NCBI GenBank assembly: GCA_016125155.1
Contig: WGMI01000020.1
Coordinates: forward strand, 1 to 41,766
DNA from: a bacterium
Lineage (GTDB): Bacteria; Bacteroidota; Bacteroidia; Flavobacteriales; Schleiferiaceae
DNA length: 41,766 bases
Reading direction: 5' to 3'
Position numbers and translations under genes: made by a program. A model generated the notes under the pieces. The model did not search any database. It was given only the letters and a program-made list of their open reading frames with translations, and was not told the DNA's origin. Numbering within the stretch: the first letter of the stretch is position 1; each line of letters opens with the position of its first letter. Positions 1 to 7,703 of this stretch are shown piece by piece.

Positions 1-1
1 A

Positions 2-157
2 AAACCCCTCCGCTTTCTGTTGCCCAAACCTTTGGTCGATCCCCTGATCAAACACGAAGGCTTCAGTGTCCTCTCTGTGGTCTGGGAAGTGCGCTATACC
101 CCGAGCGACACCCTTTATATTCCGCTCAATGCCACAAAAAGTTCAGTTGCGTTGTAG
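2..157 (+). CDS. C-terminal end of an unidentified protein (5' part outside window)
   Basis: An open frame enters from the left edge and stops at TAG 155-157, giving 51 residues without a start. The translation (for example FLLPKPLVDPLIKHEGF, then WEVRYTPSDTLYIPLN) has ordinary protein composition and the codon use of the neighbouring genes. That is why I read it as the tail of a real rightward gene that converges on the deacetylase gene. I do not recognise the family. The 90 bases between the two convergent stops hold no clear hairpin terminator. Confidence 0.5.
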   Translation, partial: KPLRFLLPKPLVDPLIKHEGFSVLSVVWEVRYTPSDTLYIPLNATKSSVAL

Positions 158-247
158 GTAGGAATTGTTTTACCCGAAAGCGCATTGTGACCGTTTTGTA
201 TTGTTTTCACTACGGCAACCATCGCCTTTTTTTTCAGGCATAACTTC

Positions 248-904
248 TTATTCAGCGACGATTCGACCTTCCAATACTTCCGTTCGCCAGCCCTCCAAGC
301 GCACTTTTTCCAAAACCGCCTCCAGCGCCGGTAGCATCCGCGCCTCGGCCTTGAGACTGTCGTGAAAGACGATCAATTCTCCGGGTTTCAAACCACGGGT
401 TGTCTGCCGAATGCACTCCTCCGCGCTGAGGCGCACATCAAAATCATAGCTCAACCGGCTCCAAAACACCAGCGACACCCCCTTTTCGGCGAGGGCACGA
501 GCCTGAGCAGGGCGAATGCGACCATAAGGAGGGCGAAACAAGGCAGAGTGCGTCCGCTCTACCGAATCCAAGGCAGATTGCACATACGCCTTGGTTGGCG
601 TCCTCCACCCATTTTCGTGCTGCATACAATGTCCCCCCACACAGTGACCCGCCTCCACAGCCCTGTTGAGGTATTCAGGATGCGCCTCGACATTTTTCCC
701 AATCCAGAAAAAACTGGCCTTGGCGCCATACCGTTCGAGCAATGACAAAACGGCATCGGTCACCCCAGGCGCAGGGCCGTCATCGAAGGTTAGGTAGAGC
801 GTGGGCTCAGAGGTCGGTACGCGGAACAAAGCCGTGGGAAAAACCCAAGACCCTAAACCCCGCAACAGCGGCTCCGCCCCGCGCTCAAATAACCGATTCA
901 CCAA
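248..904 (-). CDS. Polysaccharide deacetylase (NodB/CE4 fold)
   Basis: This 218-residue protein carries the carbohydrate esterase 4 motifs in order. TFDDGP near residue 39 supplies the catalytic base and a metal aspartate. GGHCMQHEN (HxxxH) supplies the metal histidines. RPPYG follows near residue 124, and an IVFHDS motif lies near the C-terminus. The family removes N-acetyl groups from peptidoglycan, chitin-like or capsular sugars using a divalent metal. No signal peptide is evident, so the substrate and compartment are open. There is no ATG: the stop of the upstream DUF2723 gene (TAA) is followed directly by TTG then GTG in frame, so translation probably starts at TTG 904 or GTG 901 by coupling. 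The two genes form one leftward operon. Confidence 0.85.
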   Translation of the reverse strand: MVNRLFERGAEPLLRGLGSWVFPTALFRVPTSEPTLYLTFDDGPAPGVTDAVLSLLERYGAKASFFWIGKNVEAHPEYLNRAVEAGHCVGGHCMQHENGWRTPTKAYVQSALDSVERTHSALFRPPYGRIRPAQARALAEKGVSLVFWSRLSYDFDVRLSAEECIRQTTRGLKPGELIVFHDSLKAEARMLPALEAVLEKVRLEGWRTEVLEGRIVAE

Positions 905-3900
905 TTAGACCCCTCCAAACGGACCCACGGCATCTTTATAGCGCTGGAAGAAGGGGGCCTTTTCGAGCATTTCATTGGTGCTGGCGCGGATTTCGTGCTG
1001 TTGAACCAACTGCATCAACAGCCCGTAGTATTGAACCGCGATGTCGATGTCTTCTTTGATGCGCTGTTTGTGGGTGCCCTTGAACTGACTGTAGTAGGTG
1101 AGTTCCTCGTCCAAGCTTCCGGCAAATTCCTCGACCAAGGCCTTGGCCTTGTCGCTGGCCCCTGCGCGATAATACCCATCAATCACACTGAACAAGAAGT
1201 AGTTGTAACCGAACTTGCTGTTTGGCACAATCTCTTGACAGCGGTCGAGCACCTCGATGGCGCGTTTTTTATCGCCCTCTTCGACCAAGGCCAGTGCCAA
1301 GCGGCCAAAAATGTTGCGGAAGTTGTAGGAAAGCCGGCGGTTGGTTTCGTCCAAATACACTTCGGGCTTTTCCATATTGCCCCATTTGTATTGATTCATC
1401 AACCGATCGTACATCAGATCGGTATTAACCACCCCGAAATCGGCCCCTTGCTTGGGCGAGGGGTTCTTGATGGGGACGAAGCGATAGGCCAGTCCTTCGA
1501 GCTGGAAATACTCGTCCAAATAGAAGAACGACTTGCGCGAAGCGCCCACCGTAATCGAGAAGTAGATCGGACGTGTCCAGTCGTTGTAGGAAATCAAATC
1601 CATCAGCATCAAATCGCGCTTGGGCAGTACGTTGGCGTTGAAATCCCAATCGATGTAGGGCACAATCTTGGCGCTGTCTTCGAGGGCCACCACCTTGTTG
1701 CGCAACACCGCCTCTTTATCTACGGGTACGCGGATCTTCTTGACCGGGAAAAACTGCAGCTCCTTGGTCAAACCGGCCTTGAAGCGGGTCTTGGGATCGT
1801 CGCTCTTGATCCACTTCATCAAGTCGTCGGCCATCCAACGGGCATCGCCTTGACGCATATCGCGATAGTACAGCACATCGCGGGTGCCTTGTTTGTATTG
1901 CTGCCAATCGAAACCAAAAGGCACCGGATCGGAATCGTAGGCCTTGCGCTTCATCTGATCGATGTACCAATCGGTGTTGAGCAGGCTAAGGTTGACAATG
2001 CGCACATCTGTGCGGAAATTTTCGATTTCCTGCACATACCAGAGCGGGAACGTGTCGTTGTCTCCGTTGGTAAACAAAATCGCATTCGGAGCGCAACTGT
2101 CGAGATAGTCTTTGGCAATGTCTCGGGCCGTGTAGCGACCAGCCCGGTTGTGGTCGTCCCAGTTTTGCTGAGCCATGAGTCCGGGTACGGCCACCATACA
2201 CAATACCGATAGGAAAATGGCGCTCAACTGGGTCTGCTGTTGGGCTTTGAGCCAAGAGTAGAGCGCGTGCACGCCTAAACCGATCCAAATGGCGAAGACG
2301 TAAAACGAACCCACAAAAGCATAGTCGCGCTCGCGGGGTTCAAATGGCTTGTGGTTGGTATAGACCACAATGGCCAATCCTGTAAACAAGAAGAAAAGCG
2401 TGACGACCCAAGCGTCTTTCCAATTCGCTTTGACGTGGAAATACAGACCCAACAGACCCAGCACCAACGGAAGCAAGAAATAAGTATTCCGAGCCGGATT
2501 GTTCTTGAGAATCCCCGGGAGTTTGGTTTGAGGCCCGAGGCGAACAGCGTCCAAAAATCCGATGCCGCTCAGCCAGTTGCCTTTGGTGAGTTCGTATCGA
2601 TTCTGCTCATCGTTTTGACGCCCGGCAAAATTCCACATAAAGTAGCGCCACCACATCTGACCCACCTGGTAGTTCATAAAAAACCCGACATGCTCGGCAA
2701 AACTCGGCTTGTCTTTGTCGTTCTTCAGGTTCATGATTGACACATAATTGCGCACGTGTTCCGGATCATCGCTCCACATCCGCGGAAAAAGGCCGAGGTC
2801 TTCTTTGCGATAATTGCGCACGCTCTCCTTCCCGTCGTTGGATACTAGGTATTTGCCCGCTTCTTCATCGCGGTAGTAGGTCGGCTTACCGTCTTTAAAC
2901 GGCTCTTGGGGATCGAGTTCGGCGTTGAACCACTGCCCGTACAAATAAGGCCACTCTCCGTATTGCTCGCGATTGTAATACGCCAAAAGCGAAAGCGCGT
3001 CTTCGGGGTTGTTCTCGTCGATGGGCGTATTGGCGTTCGAGCGGATGGCGAGGGTGATGAACGAAGAATAACCGATCACAATAAACGCTACCGACAAGAT
3101 CAAAGAAGCCCACACGGGCTTGTTGCGCTGATGCGCCAGACGAACCCCGAAAAAGACCCCGGCAGCCAAAAGCACCACTGTGAGCAAGGTTCCGGTGTCA
3201 AAAGGCAGCCCCAACGTATTGACGGCGAAAATTTCAATCTTACCGAACAGACTCAGCGTCAACGGTATAATAATCGAGAAAACCAATCCCAGCACGACGA
3301 CCCCAACGACGTTGGCCACGATAAAGCCGTTGCGCGAATACGGGTATTTCTTGAAATAGTAAATCAGCGCAATGGCAGGTATGGTCAGGAATACGAGGAT
3401 GTGAATGCCCACCGAAATCCCGATGATGTAGGCGATCAGCACCAACCAACGATCGGCCTGGGCATCGCCCCGGTCCATGGCCGCCTCCCACTTGAGCACC
3501 AGCCAAAACGCCATGGCCGTAAACATGCTCGACATGGCATAAACCTCGCCTTCTACGGCCGAGAACCAGAATGAATCGCTAAACGTGTAGGCCATAGAGC
3601 CGACCATGGCGCTCCCGAAAATGATCCACTGCTCGCGGTTTCCGATCTCGGTCTTGGCCAGGACGAACAACTTGCGCGAGAAATAGCTGATGGTCCAGAA
3701 CAAAAACAAAATGGTGAAGGCCGACGAAAAGGCCGATACCAAGTTGACCATGTAGGCGATCTTGGTGATGTCTCCAAAGGCAAACAGCGCAAACAGACTG
3801 CCCACCAACTGAAAGAACGGAGCTCCCGGAGGGTGTCCTACCTGGAGTTTGGCCGAAGTGGTAATGTATTCGCCGCAATCCCAGAAACTCACGGTGGGTT

Positions 3901-3985
3901 CGAGGGTGAGGATGTAGACGAGCGCGGAAATGGCAAACGCGAGCCATCCGAGCAGGTTGTTGAGGCGTTGGTAGGTAAAAGACAT
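905..3985 (-). CDS. DUF2723 multi-pass membrane protein (PMT/glycosyltransferase-like)
   Basis: A 1026-residue membrane protein of the DUF2723 family, widespread in Bacteroidota and distantly similar to GT-C protein O-mannosyltransferases. The N-terminal half has many hydrophobic helices. The first periplasmic loop carries the family signature WDCGEY followed by VGHPPGAP, where the acidic residue is the expected catalytic position in GT-C enzymes. Further helices lie between about residues 100 and 330 and 490 and 600. The C-terminal third is soluble and ends in TPR-like helices (LALVEEGDKKRAIEVLDRC). By analogy it would transfer a lipid-linked sugar to exported proteins or glycans, but the substrate is not known. 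It starts at ATG 3985 and is followed directly by the deacetylase, which suggests a shared role in surface glycans. Confidence 0.85.
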   Translation of the reverse strand: MSFTYQRLNNLLGWLAFAISALVYILTLEPTVSFWDCGEYITTSAKLQVGHPPGAPFFQLVGSLFALFAFGDITKIAYMVNLVSAFSSAFTILFLFWTISYFSRKLFVLAKTEIGNREQWIIFGSAMVGSMAYTFSDSFWFSAVEGEVYAMSSMFTAMAFWLVLKWEAAMDRGDAQADRWLVLIAYIIGISVGIHILVFLTIPAIALIYYFKKYPYSRNGFIVANVVGVVVLGLVFSIIIPLTLSLFGKIEIFAVNTLGLPFDTGTLLTVVLLAAGVFFGVRLAHQRNKPVWASLILSVAFIVIGYSSFITLAIRSNANTPIDENNPEDALSLLAYYNREQYGEWPYLYGQWFNAELDPQEPFKDGKPTYYRDEEAGKYLVSNDGKESVRNYRKEDLGLFPRMWSDDPEHVRNYVSIMNLKNDKDKPSFAEHVGFFMNYQVGQMWWRYFMWNFAGRQNDEQNRYELTKGNWLSGIGFLDAVRLGPQTKLPGILKNNPARNTYFLLPLVLGLLGLYFHVKANWKDAWVVTLFFLFTGLAIVVYTNHKPFEPRERDYAFVGSFYVFAIWIGLGVHALYSWLKAQQQTQLSAIFLSVLCMVAVPGLMAQQNWDDHNRAGRYTARDIAKDYLDSCAPNAILFTNGDNDTFPLWYVQEIENFRTDVRIVNLSLLNTDWYIDQMKRKAYDSDPVPFGFDWQQYKQGTRDVLYYRDMRQGDARWMADDLMKWIKSDDPKTRFKAGLTKELQFFPVKKIRVPVDKEAVLRNKVVALEDSAKIVPYIDWDFNANVLPKRDLMLMDLISYNDWTRPIYFSITVGASRKSFFYLDEYFQLEGLAYRFVPIKNPSPKQGADFGVVNTDLMYDRLMNQYKWGNMEKPEVYLDETNRRLSYNFRNIFGRLALALVEEGDKKRAIEVLDRCQEIVPNSKFGYNYFLFSVIDGYYRAGASDKAKALVEEFAGSLDEELTYYSQFKGTHKQRIKEDIDIAVQYYGLLMQLVQQHEIRASTNEMLEKAPFFQRYKDAVGPFGGV

Positions 3986-4086
3986 GGAGTGGTGTTATGC
4001 GCGGGGCGAAAATAAGGAAAACACAAGCCCATGGTGGGGAGAATGAGCCAAGGATGCCTGAGTCGGGTCCCTCGTGGGTATAGGGG

Positions 4087-4116
4087 TTGCAAAAATCGGG
4101 TGTTGCCGTATCTTTG
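4087..4116 (+). promoter_or_regulatory. Bacteroidota-type promoter of tRNA-Gln
   Basis: TTG at 4087-4089, then 19 bases, then TATCTTTG at 4109-4116. This matches the Bacteroidota housekeeping consensus TTG-N19-TAnnTTTG. The tRNA begins 9 bases after the -7 element. Confidence 0.75.
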
Positions 4117-4125
4117 CGCTCCCTT

Positions 4126-4197
4126 TGCCCGATCGTCTAATTGGCAGGACCCCGGATTTTGGTTCCGTTTGTCTAGGTTCGAGTCCTAGTCGGGCAA
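4126..4197 (+). tRNA. tRNA-Gln (anticodon TTG)
   Basis: The sequence folds as a complete cloverleaf. The acceptor arm TGCCCGA pairs with TCGGGCA, with discriminator A at 4197. The D arm is GTC/GAC around a TTGG-containing loop. The anticodon arm CCGGA-TTTTGGT-TCCGT places TTG at positions 34-36, with one C-T mismatch at the base of that stem. The T arm CTAGG-TTCGAGT-CCTAG is perfect. The 3' CCA is not encoded (ACT follows), so it must be added by CCA-transferase. The TTG anticodon and the A-ending acceptor indicate glutamine. Confidence 0.93.
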
Positions 4198-4210
4198 CTT
4201 TAGAGGAGAA

Positions 4211-4238
4211 GCCGCGTCCCTGGATGCGGTTTTTTTTT
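4211..4238 (+). terminator. Rho-independent terminator after tRNA-Gln
   Basis: CCGCGTCC pairs with GGATGCGG (one G-T pair) around a very short loop, followed directly by nine T. It lies 14 bases after the tRNA. Confidence 0.8.
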
Positions 4239-4263
4239 GATCGAGCGGTTTTTTTTTGATCGA
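4226..4263 (+). repeat. Perfect 19-bp tandem duplication of terminator T-tract
   Basis: GCGGTTTTTTTTTGATCGA occurs at 4226-4244 and again, identical, at 4245-4263. The unit contains the 3' arm end and T-tract of the tRNA terminator, so the terminator tail has been copied once without its hairpin. It looks like slippage or a recent tandem duplication. Confidence 0.9.
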
Positions 4264-4298
4264 ATGGTTGGATTGTACGCTCTTTACCTCGGCACCCG

Positions 4299-4754
4299 AT
4301 GAAAACATCCCTCGATCCCCTTCTCGGGCCATCCTCCAGCCCCTTGTACCTCCGCGCTTTGCGCATCGGATTGTGGAGCTTCGGAATATTGGCTTTGCTG
4401 CATCTCTTGGCCTTCCTCTCGCTTCCCTATCTGCCCGAACTCGGGGCTTATTTGTGGGGAGGCAAGGTCGATGATTCGGTACAACTCATTGTACTCGAAG
4501 TCGTGTCAATAGGGGTGGTCTTGATCGGTTGGGGCGGATTCTGGGTATTGTACCGCGTCCAAAATCGTGGACTACGCCGTCTTGCCGGGTTTGTGCTCGC
4601 AGGCTATTCGCTCTTATTCGTGCTCAACACTTTCGGCAACCTCGCGGCCGCAACCGCCTTAGAGCGCAGTTTCTCCCTGCTTACTGCCGCTTTGAGCGCA
4701 CTGTGCGGATGGGTGGCGGTGTCGGAACTCCGTCGTTCAACTCCGATCAGTTGA
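4299..4754 (+). CDS. Small four-helix integral membrane protein, unknown function
   Basis: A 151-residue protein with four clear hydrophobic stretches, around residues 22-45 (LWSFGILALLHLLAFLSL), 65-85 (LEVVSIGVVLIGWGGFWVLY), 95-112 and 118-140. It has short polar loops and a basic stretch (RVQNRGLRR) between helices 2 and 3. The pattern suits a small inner-membrane protein of the kind often annotated only as hypothetical in Bacteroidota. I do not recognise a named family. It starts at ATG 4299, just after the tRNA terminator, and its 3' end overlaps the opposing lipoprotein gene by 8 bases. No consensus promoter was found directly upstream. Confidence 0.7.
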   Translation: MKTSLDPLLGPSSSPLYLRALRIGLWSFGILALLHLLAFLSLPYLPELGAYLWGGKVDDSVQLIVLEVVSIGVVLIGWGGFWVLYRVQNRGLRRLAGFVLAGYSLLFVLNTFGNLAAATALERSFSLLTAALSALCGWVAVSELRRSTPIS

Positions 4755-5280
4755 ATTCCGCGGTAAAATTGGCGGTGTAAATCCCTGTGATGTGCAAATC
4801 GGGTAAGGTGTCGAAGGCTCCTTCCATATACACATCAAAACCCAATTGATAACGGTTGTTGCCCAAATGGTTCATTGAAATCGTGCTGATTTCGTCCTCT
4901 GCCAGCGACCATCCTTTCTGTACAGGAATTTGACCGCCGTTGAAGCGGATTTCTTGGTATAACACATTCGAGAGATTGCCCGGATTGTCGATGCCTCCAT
5001 GACCCAAGTAGGTGTCCGTTAAATCATCCACCTTGCTGTAATCTAGAAACAAACCGAGCTGACTCGACCCAGAGGTTCCAGAAATGGTTGCAATTTGAAC
5101 AATTGCCGTTCCCCCGCTGCCGCTTCCACTGCGTATGGCAGTAATTCCATTGACGTTTCCGGCAAACGATACCCCATTGACCTTGATTTCGTTCGGGTAA
5201 CTGGGGAGGGGGGCTTCTTCTTTGGTGCAGGAATTGAGGCCGAGCACCAATGCAAGGGATGCGGGGATAAAATATCTCAT
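4747..5280 (-). CDS. Predicted outer-membrane or surface lipoprotein, unknown function
   Basis: A 177-residue protein with a lipoprotein signal peptide: MRYFIPASLALVLGLNSC ends in a lipobox (GLNSC) with the lipidated cysteine at residue 18. The mature part begins TKEEAPLPSYPNEIKVNGVS and is rich in beta-forming, Gly/Ser/Thr residues, as in many small Bacteroidota surface lipoproteins with an Ig-like or jelly-roll fold. No catalytic motif is visible and I do not recognise the family. Its 3' end overlaps the rightward membrane-protein gene by 8 bases. Upstream, TATCTTCG on the minus strand is one base off the -7 consensus. Confidence 0.75.
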   Translation of the reverse strand: MRYFIPASLALVLGLNSCTKEEAPLPSYPNEIKVNGVSFAGNVNGITAIRSGSGSGGTAIVQIATISGTSGSSQLGLFLDYSKVDDLTDTYLGHGGIDNPGNLSNVLYQEIRFNGGQIPVQKGWSLAEDEISTISMNHLGNNRYQLGFDVYMEGAFDTLPDLHITGIYTANFTAEFN

Positions 5281-5358
5281 TGGGCTGATTTGTGCTGATT
5301 TAAAACACGTTACAACCCGCGAAGATAATGCGCGGCGGGGTTTTCATAGTTACCTGTA

Positions 5359-5565
5359 TTATTTGCGTCCTGACCGATAGAGGGAGCGTATGGGATCGCG
5401 CCCCACCACCGCGGTCACCAAAGCATAGACCGCGGCAACCATGAGTGTCAAACGCAGCCCACCTTTGAGCCGATCAAAAATCGACAAGAGGATCACCATG
5501 GCGGCCAAACCGGCTCGGATCCAGCGTTCTAAGTGGTTCAATCGATCTGTTTGCGCCCGCGCCAT
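5359..5565 (-). CDS. DUF2892-like small membrane protein (YgaP transmembrane-type)
   Basis: A 68-residue protein with two predicted membrane helices (GLAAMVILLSIF and TLMVAAVYALVTAVVG). The N-terminus (LNHLERWIRAGLA) and the second-helix/turn layout resemble the DUF2892 / YgaP transmembrane module. The usual CPLY motif after helix 2 is replaced by DPIRSLYR, so a cysteine present in many relatives is missing. It starts at ATG 5565 and ends in a basic tail (RSLYRSGRK). It lies 52 bases downstream of marR on the same strand and could be co-transcribed with it. The function of the family is not settled. Confidence 0.65.
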   Translation of the reverse strand: MARAQTDRLNHLERWIRAGLAAMVILLSIFDRLKGGLRLTLMVAAVYALVTAVVGRDPIRSLYRSGRK

Positions 5566-5617
5566 GACGTCAATTGAAAGACAATTTAGCCATTATTTTT
5601 TTTGGAGGGAATGATCC

Positions 5618-6133
5618 TCAGCCACAGCGAATTTTATCGAGCAATCGATTGAGTTCGGCAGCCTCCTGGGCGTCGAGGCGGTACATGCAGCGGTTGAGGT
5701 GATCCAAATGCCCGTCGATGATCGACAAAATGTTCAAACCCTTGTCCGAAATGCGGACTTCGACGAGCCTTTTGTCTTCGGGATCTTTGTTTTTGTGTAC
5801 CCAACCATCGCGCTCCAACCGATCGACCATTCGGGAGGTATCTGCCATTTTGTCGAGCAGTCTGCGCCGAATTTCGAGGGTCGTAATTCCATGGGGGTGC
5901 TGACCGCGCAAAATACGGAGCACGTTGTATTGCTGGGCCGTAAGATCAAAAGGTTTGAGAAAGTCTGCGGTCCGCGAGCGCAACCATCCACCGGTGTATA
6001 CCACATTCAGCGAGGCTTTGACCCATTCGTCTTTGAAGTGTTTTTGCAGAATGGCTTCTTCCAGCGTTGTTCCCACATCGCTCAAGGCGCCATAGGTGTC
6101 TGATGCCGTGTTCTGTTGATCCGAAGTCATCAT
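5618..6133 (-). CDS. MarR-family transcriptional regulator
   Basis: A 171-residue winged-helix regulator. The core runs from about residue 55 to 160, with the recognition region LEIRRRLLDKMADTSRMVDR and the wing signature EDKRLVEVRISDKG, the conserved D-x-R...G pattern of MarR proteins. MarR dimers bind palindromic operators and usually release them on binding small phenolic or aromatic ligands or on oxidation. No conserved sensor cysteine is apparent here; the only cysteines are close to the C-terminus. It starts at one of two adjacent ATG codons (6133 or 6130). It lies downstream of paaE on the same strand but 350 bases away. A role in paa control is therefore possible but not shown, and the paaE/paaA palindrome is not present in front of marR. 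Confidence 0.85.
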   Translation of the reverse strand: MMTSDQQNTASDTYGALSDVGTTLEEAILQKHFKDEWVKASLNVVYTGGWLRSRTADFLKPFDLTAQQYNVLRILRGQHPHGITTLEIRRRLLDKMADTSRMVDRLERDGWVHKNKDPEDKRLVEVRISDKGLNILSIIDGHLDHLNRCMYRLDAQEAAELNRLLDKIRCG

Positions 6134-6480
6134 AGGAGGTACATCTCTCGGTTTGGAACCACAAAAGTCTTAATAATGTTTTAACACCAACCCGGAGGGT
6201 GTGCAATACAATTCGAAATGACCTTTGCGCGTTATTCGTACGGTGACAACGGGCCTGCGATCCTTTCCTTTTCGGAACCGCTTCTTGACATCGAAAGAAA
6301 AATGCACTTTTTAGAATTCGTCCCCAACCCTTCGGCACGATTTTTCGTCCATAGCAGTAGATCGATTATCTACCCCCCTCTGAAAACAGGACCTCGTTCT
6401 TTTCGGATTTTCTCTTAGGTTAGGTTAATTGTCCCGGTCCCCGTTTTCCAGCCCCTTTCGAGGGGCTGTTTTTTTTTTCG
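6134..6480. other. Intergenic region between marR and paaE; no convincing gene
   Basis: This 347-base stretch holds the divergent upstream region of marR on its left and a strong rightward terminator on its right (6449-6478). A minus-strand GACTTTTG with TTG 18 bases upstream, close to position 6165, is a near-consensus promoter for marR. A 66-codon rightward frame (6218-6418) has poor protein character and is not called. A near-consensus rightward -7 element (GACCTTTG, 6220-6227) lacks a matching -33. The terminator implies that some rightward transcript ends here; see the findings. Confidence 0.5.
6449..6478 (+). terminator. Strong rightward intrinsic terminator with TTCG tetraloop
   Basis: CAGCCCCT-TTCG-AGGGGCTG forms a perfect 8-bp stem with a stabilising tetraloop, followed by ten T. 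On the minus strand the hairpin is followed by AAAACGGGG, not a T-run, so it should not stop leftward paaE transcripts. Confidence 0.85.
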
Positions 6481-7623
6481 CTAGGCATCGTAGCTAATCA
6501 CGACGCGATCGGTGCGGGGATGCGACTGGCAGGTCAAGACACATCCCTCTTCGACTTCGTCGTCTTCGAGGGCGTAGTTCATGTCCATTTCCACTTCCCC
6601 TTCGAGCACCTTGGCACGGCAGGTGCAACACACGGCCCCCTTGCAGGCAAAGGGCACATCGGCCCCGGCGTCCAGCGCGGCATCGAGCACCGAACCGCGG
6701 TTGAAATCCATGTCGAAGTGCGTTTCTTCCCCATCCAAAATCACGGTGATGGCCGCATTCCGTCCTGCGGGCACATTGGCCTGCTTGAGAATTTTGGCGG
6801 GATCGCCCGTTTGAGCGGCCGTAAAGAGCTCGTACAACACGCGCTCTTTGGGAACCCCCAATTCCGACAAGACCGACCTCAGTTGTTGGGTCATGTCCTC
6901 CGGTCCACACAAATAATACGATTCGACCTGAGCCGCCGTAAAAAAGCGATCGGCAAACAACCGGCACTTGACCTCGTCGATCCGGCCCTTGAGCGCATCG
7001 CTGCCCTGGTCTTCGCGGCTCAAAACGTGGTGCACTTCGAGACGTCCCAAATAGCGGTCTTTGAGATCGTCGAGCTCGTTCTTAAAAATAATAGAGGCCG
7101 ACTTTCGATTTCCGTAGAACAAGAGAAAGCGGCTACGGGGCTCTCTTTCCAGCACCGTCTTGAGAATGCTTAAAATGGGGGTGATGCCCGATCCCGCGGC
7201 AAATCCGACGTACACCGCCTCCCGTTGCTCTTGGGGTTGAAACGTAAAACGCCCCTCGGGGGTCATGACGTCGAGCCGTTCGCCCGCCCGAAGCTCGCGG
7301 TTGGCGTAGGTTGAAAAACGACCCCGCTCCACTTCTTTGACCGCCACCCTCAATTCGCCCTCAAAAGGGCTGCTGCAAATCGAATACGACCGCCGAATTT
7401 CTTCGCCTTCGATGCGGTTCTTCAACGTCAGATATTGACCGGGAAGGAATCGATAGTCCTCGCGCAGGCGTTCGGGCAACTCAAAACTCAAGGAAACACA
7501 GTCCTCGGTTTCCCGTCGAACTTCCTTGACAATTAAGCTGTTAAACACAGCGCGACCCTTGGGCGCATTCCGTTGGTACAAATCGCTCGGGGCGGTGGGC
7601 GTCTTCTTGAAAAAACGAAGCAT
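6481..7623 (-). CDS. paaE: PaaE, reductase of phenylacetyl-CoA 1,2-epoxidase
   Basis: A 380-residue electron-transfer subunit that passes electrons from NAD(P)H through flavin and a 2Fe-2S centre to the di-iron oxygenase PaaA. Domain order is a ferredoxin-reductase FAD domain (about residues 25-125, with RRSYSICSSP as the flavin-binding RxYS motif), an NAD(P) domain (about 130-250, with GFAAGSGITPILSI and YYLCGPEDM), and a plant-type ferredoxin domain at the C-terminus. Cluster ligands are C327, C332, C335 and C365 (C-x4-C-x2-C-x29-C). Length matches the family. It starts at ATG 7623 and is transcribed away from paaABCD. A minus-strand -7-like TACCTTTC lies at 7645-7652, inside the shared regulatory region. 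Confidence 0.93.
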   Translation of the reverse strand: MLRFFKKTPTAPSDLYQRNAPKGRAVFNSLIVKEVRRETEDCVSLSFELPERLREDYRFLPGQYLTLKNRIEGEEIRRSYSICSSPFEGELRVAVKEVERGRFSTYANRELRAGERLDVMTPEGRFTFQPQEQREAVYVGFAAGSGITPILSILKTVLEREPRSRFLLFYGNRKSASIIFKNELDDLKDRYLGRLEVHHVLSREDQGSDALKGRIDEVKCRLFADRFFTAAQVESYYLCGPEDMTQQLRSVLSELGVPKERVLYELFTAAQTGDPAKILKQANVPAGRNAAITVILDGEETHFDMDFNRGSVLDAALDAGADVPFACKGAVCCTCRAKVLEGEVEMDMNYALEDDEVEEGCVLTCQSHPRTDRVVISYDA

Positions 7624-7644
7624 AGGGACGAGAAATCAAGTGCT

Positions 7645-7652
7645 GAAAGGTA
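7645..7652 (-). promoter_or_regulatory. Candidate -7 element of paaE promoter
   Basis: On the minus strand this reads TACCTTTC, seven of eight matches to TAnnTTTG, 22 bases before the paaE ATG. No good -33 element was found at the expected distance, so factor-assisted transcription or a weak promoter is likely. Confidence 0.45.
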
Positions 7653-7682
7653 CTGAACAAGCGGTGCGCATTCGCGGTTCAG
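7653..7682. promoter_or_regulatory. 30-bp palindrome, candidate operator of the divergent paa promoters
   Basis: CTGAAC-N6-TGCGCA-N6-GTTCAG is an exact dyad in all 18 specified bases. It can be read as two GAAC-N6-TGCG half-sites facing each other (7655-7668 on plus, 7667-7680 on minus), sharing the central TGCGCA. It sits between the paaE -7 element (7645-7652) and the paaA -7 element (7696-7703), where a dimeric regulator could control both directions. Confidence 0.65.
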
Positions 7683-7695
7683 CAAAAGAGCAAAC

Positions 7696-7703
7696 TATCT
7701 TTG
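7696..7703 (+). promoter_or_regulatory. -7 element of the paaA operon promoter
   Basis: TATCTTTG is an exact match to TAnnTTTG. It lies 16 bases before the first possible paaA start (ATG 7720), implying a very short leader. There is no TTG about 19 bases upstream. The palindrome lies in that region instead, consistent with regulated use. Confidence 0.7.

Noticed and set aside
995-2212. 405-codon rightward frame opposite the DUF2723 gene
   Set aside because: It is the antisense shadow of a well-supported gene and shows no recognisable domain. Long antisense frames are common opposite GC-rich coding DNA.
6218-6418. 66-codon rightward frame before the orphan terminator
   Set aside because: Poor protein composition, no start signals and no recognised motif. 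The terminator is better explained by a non-coding transcript or insulation.
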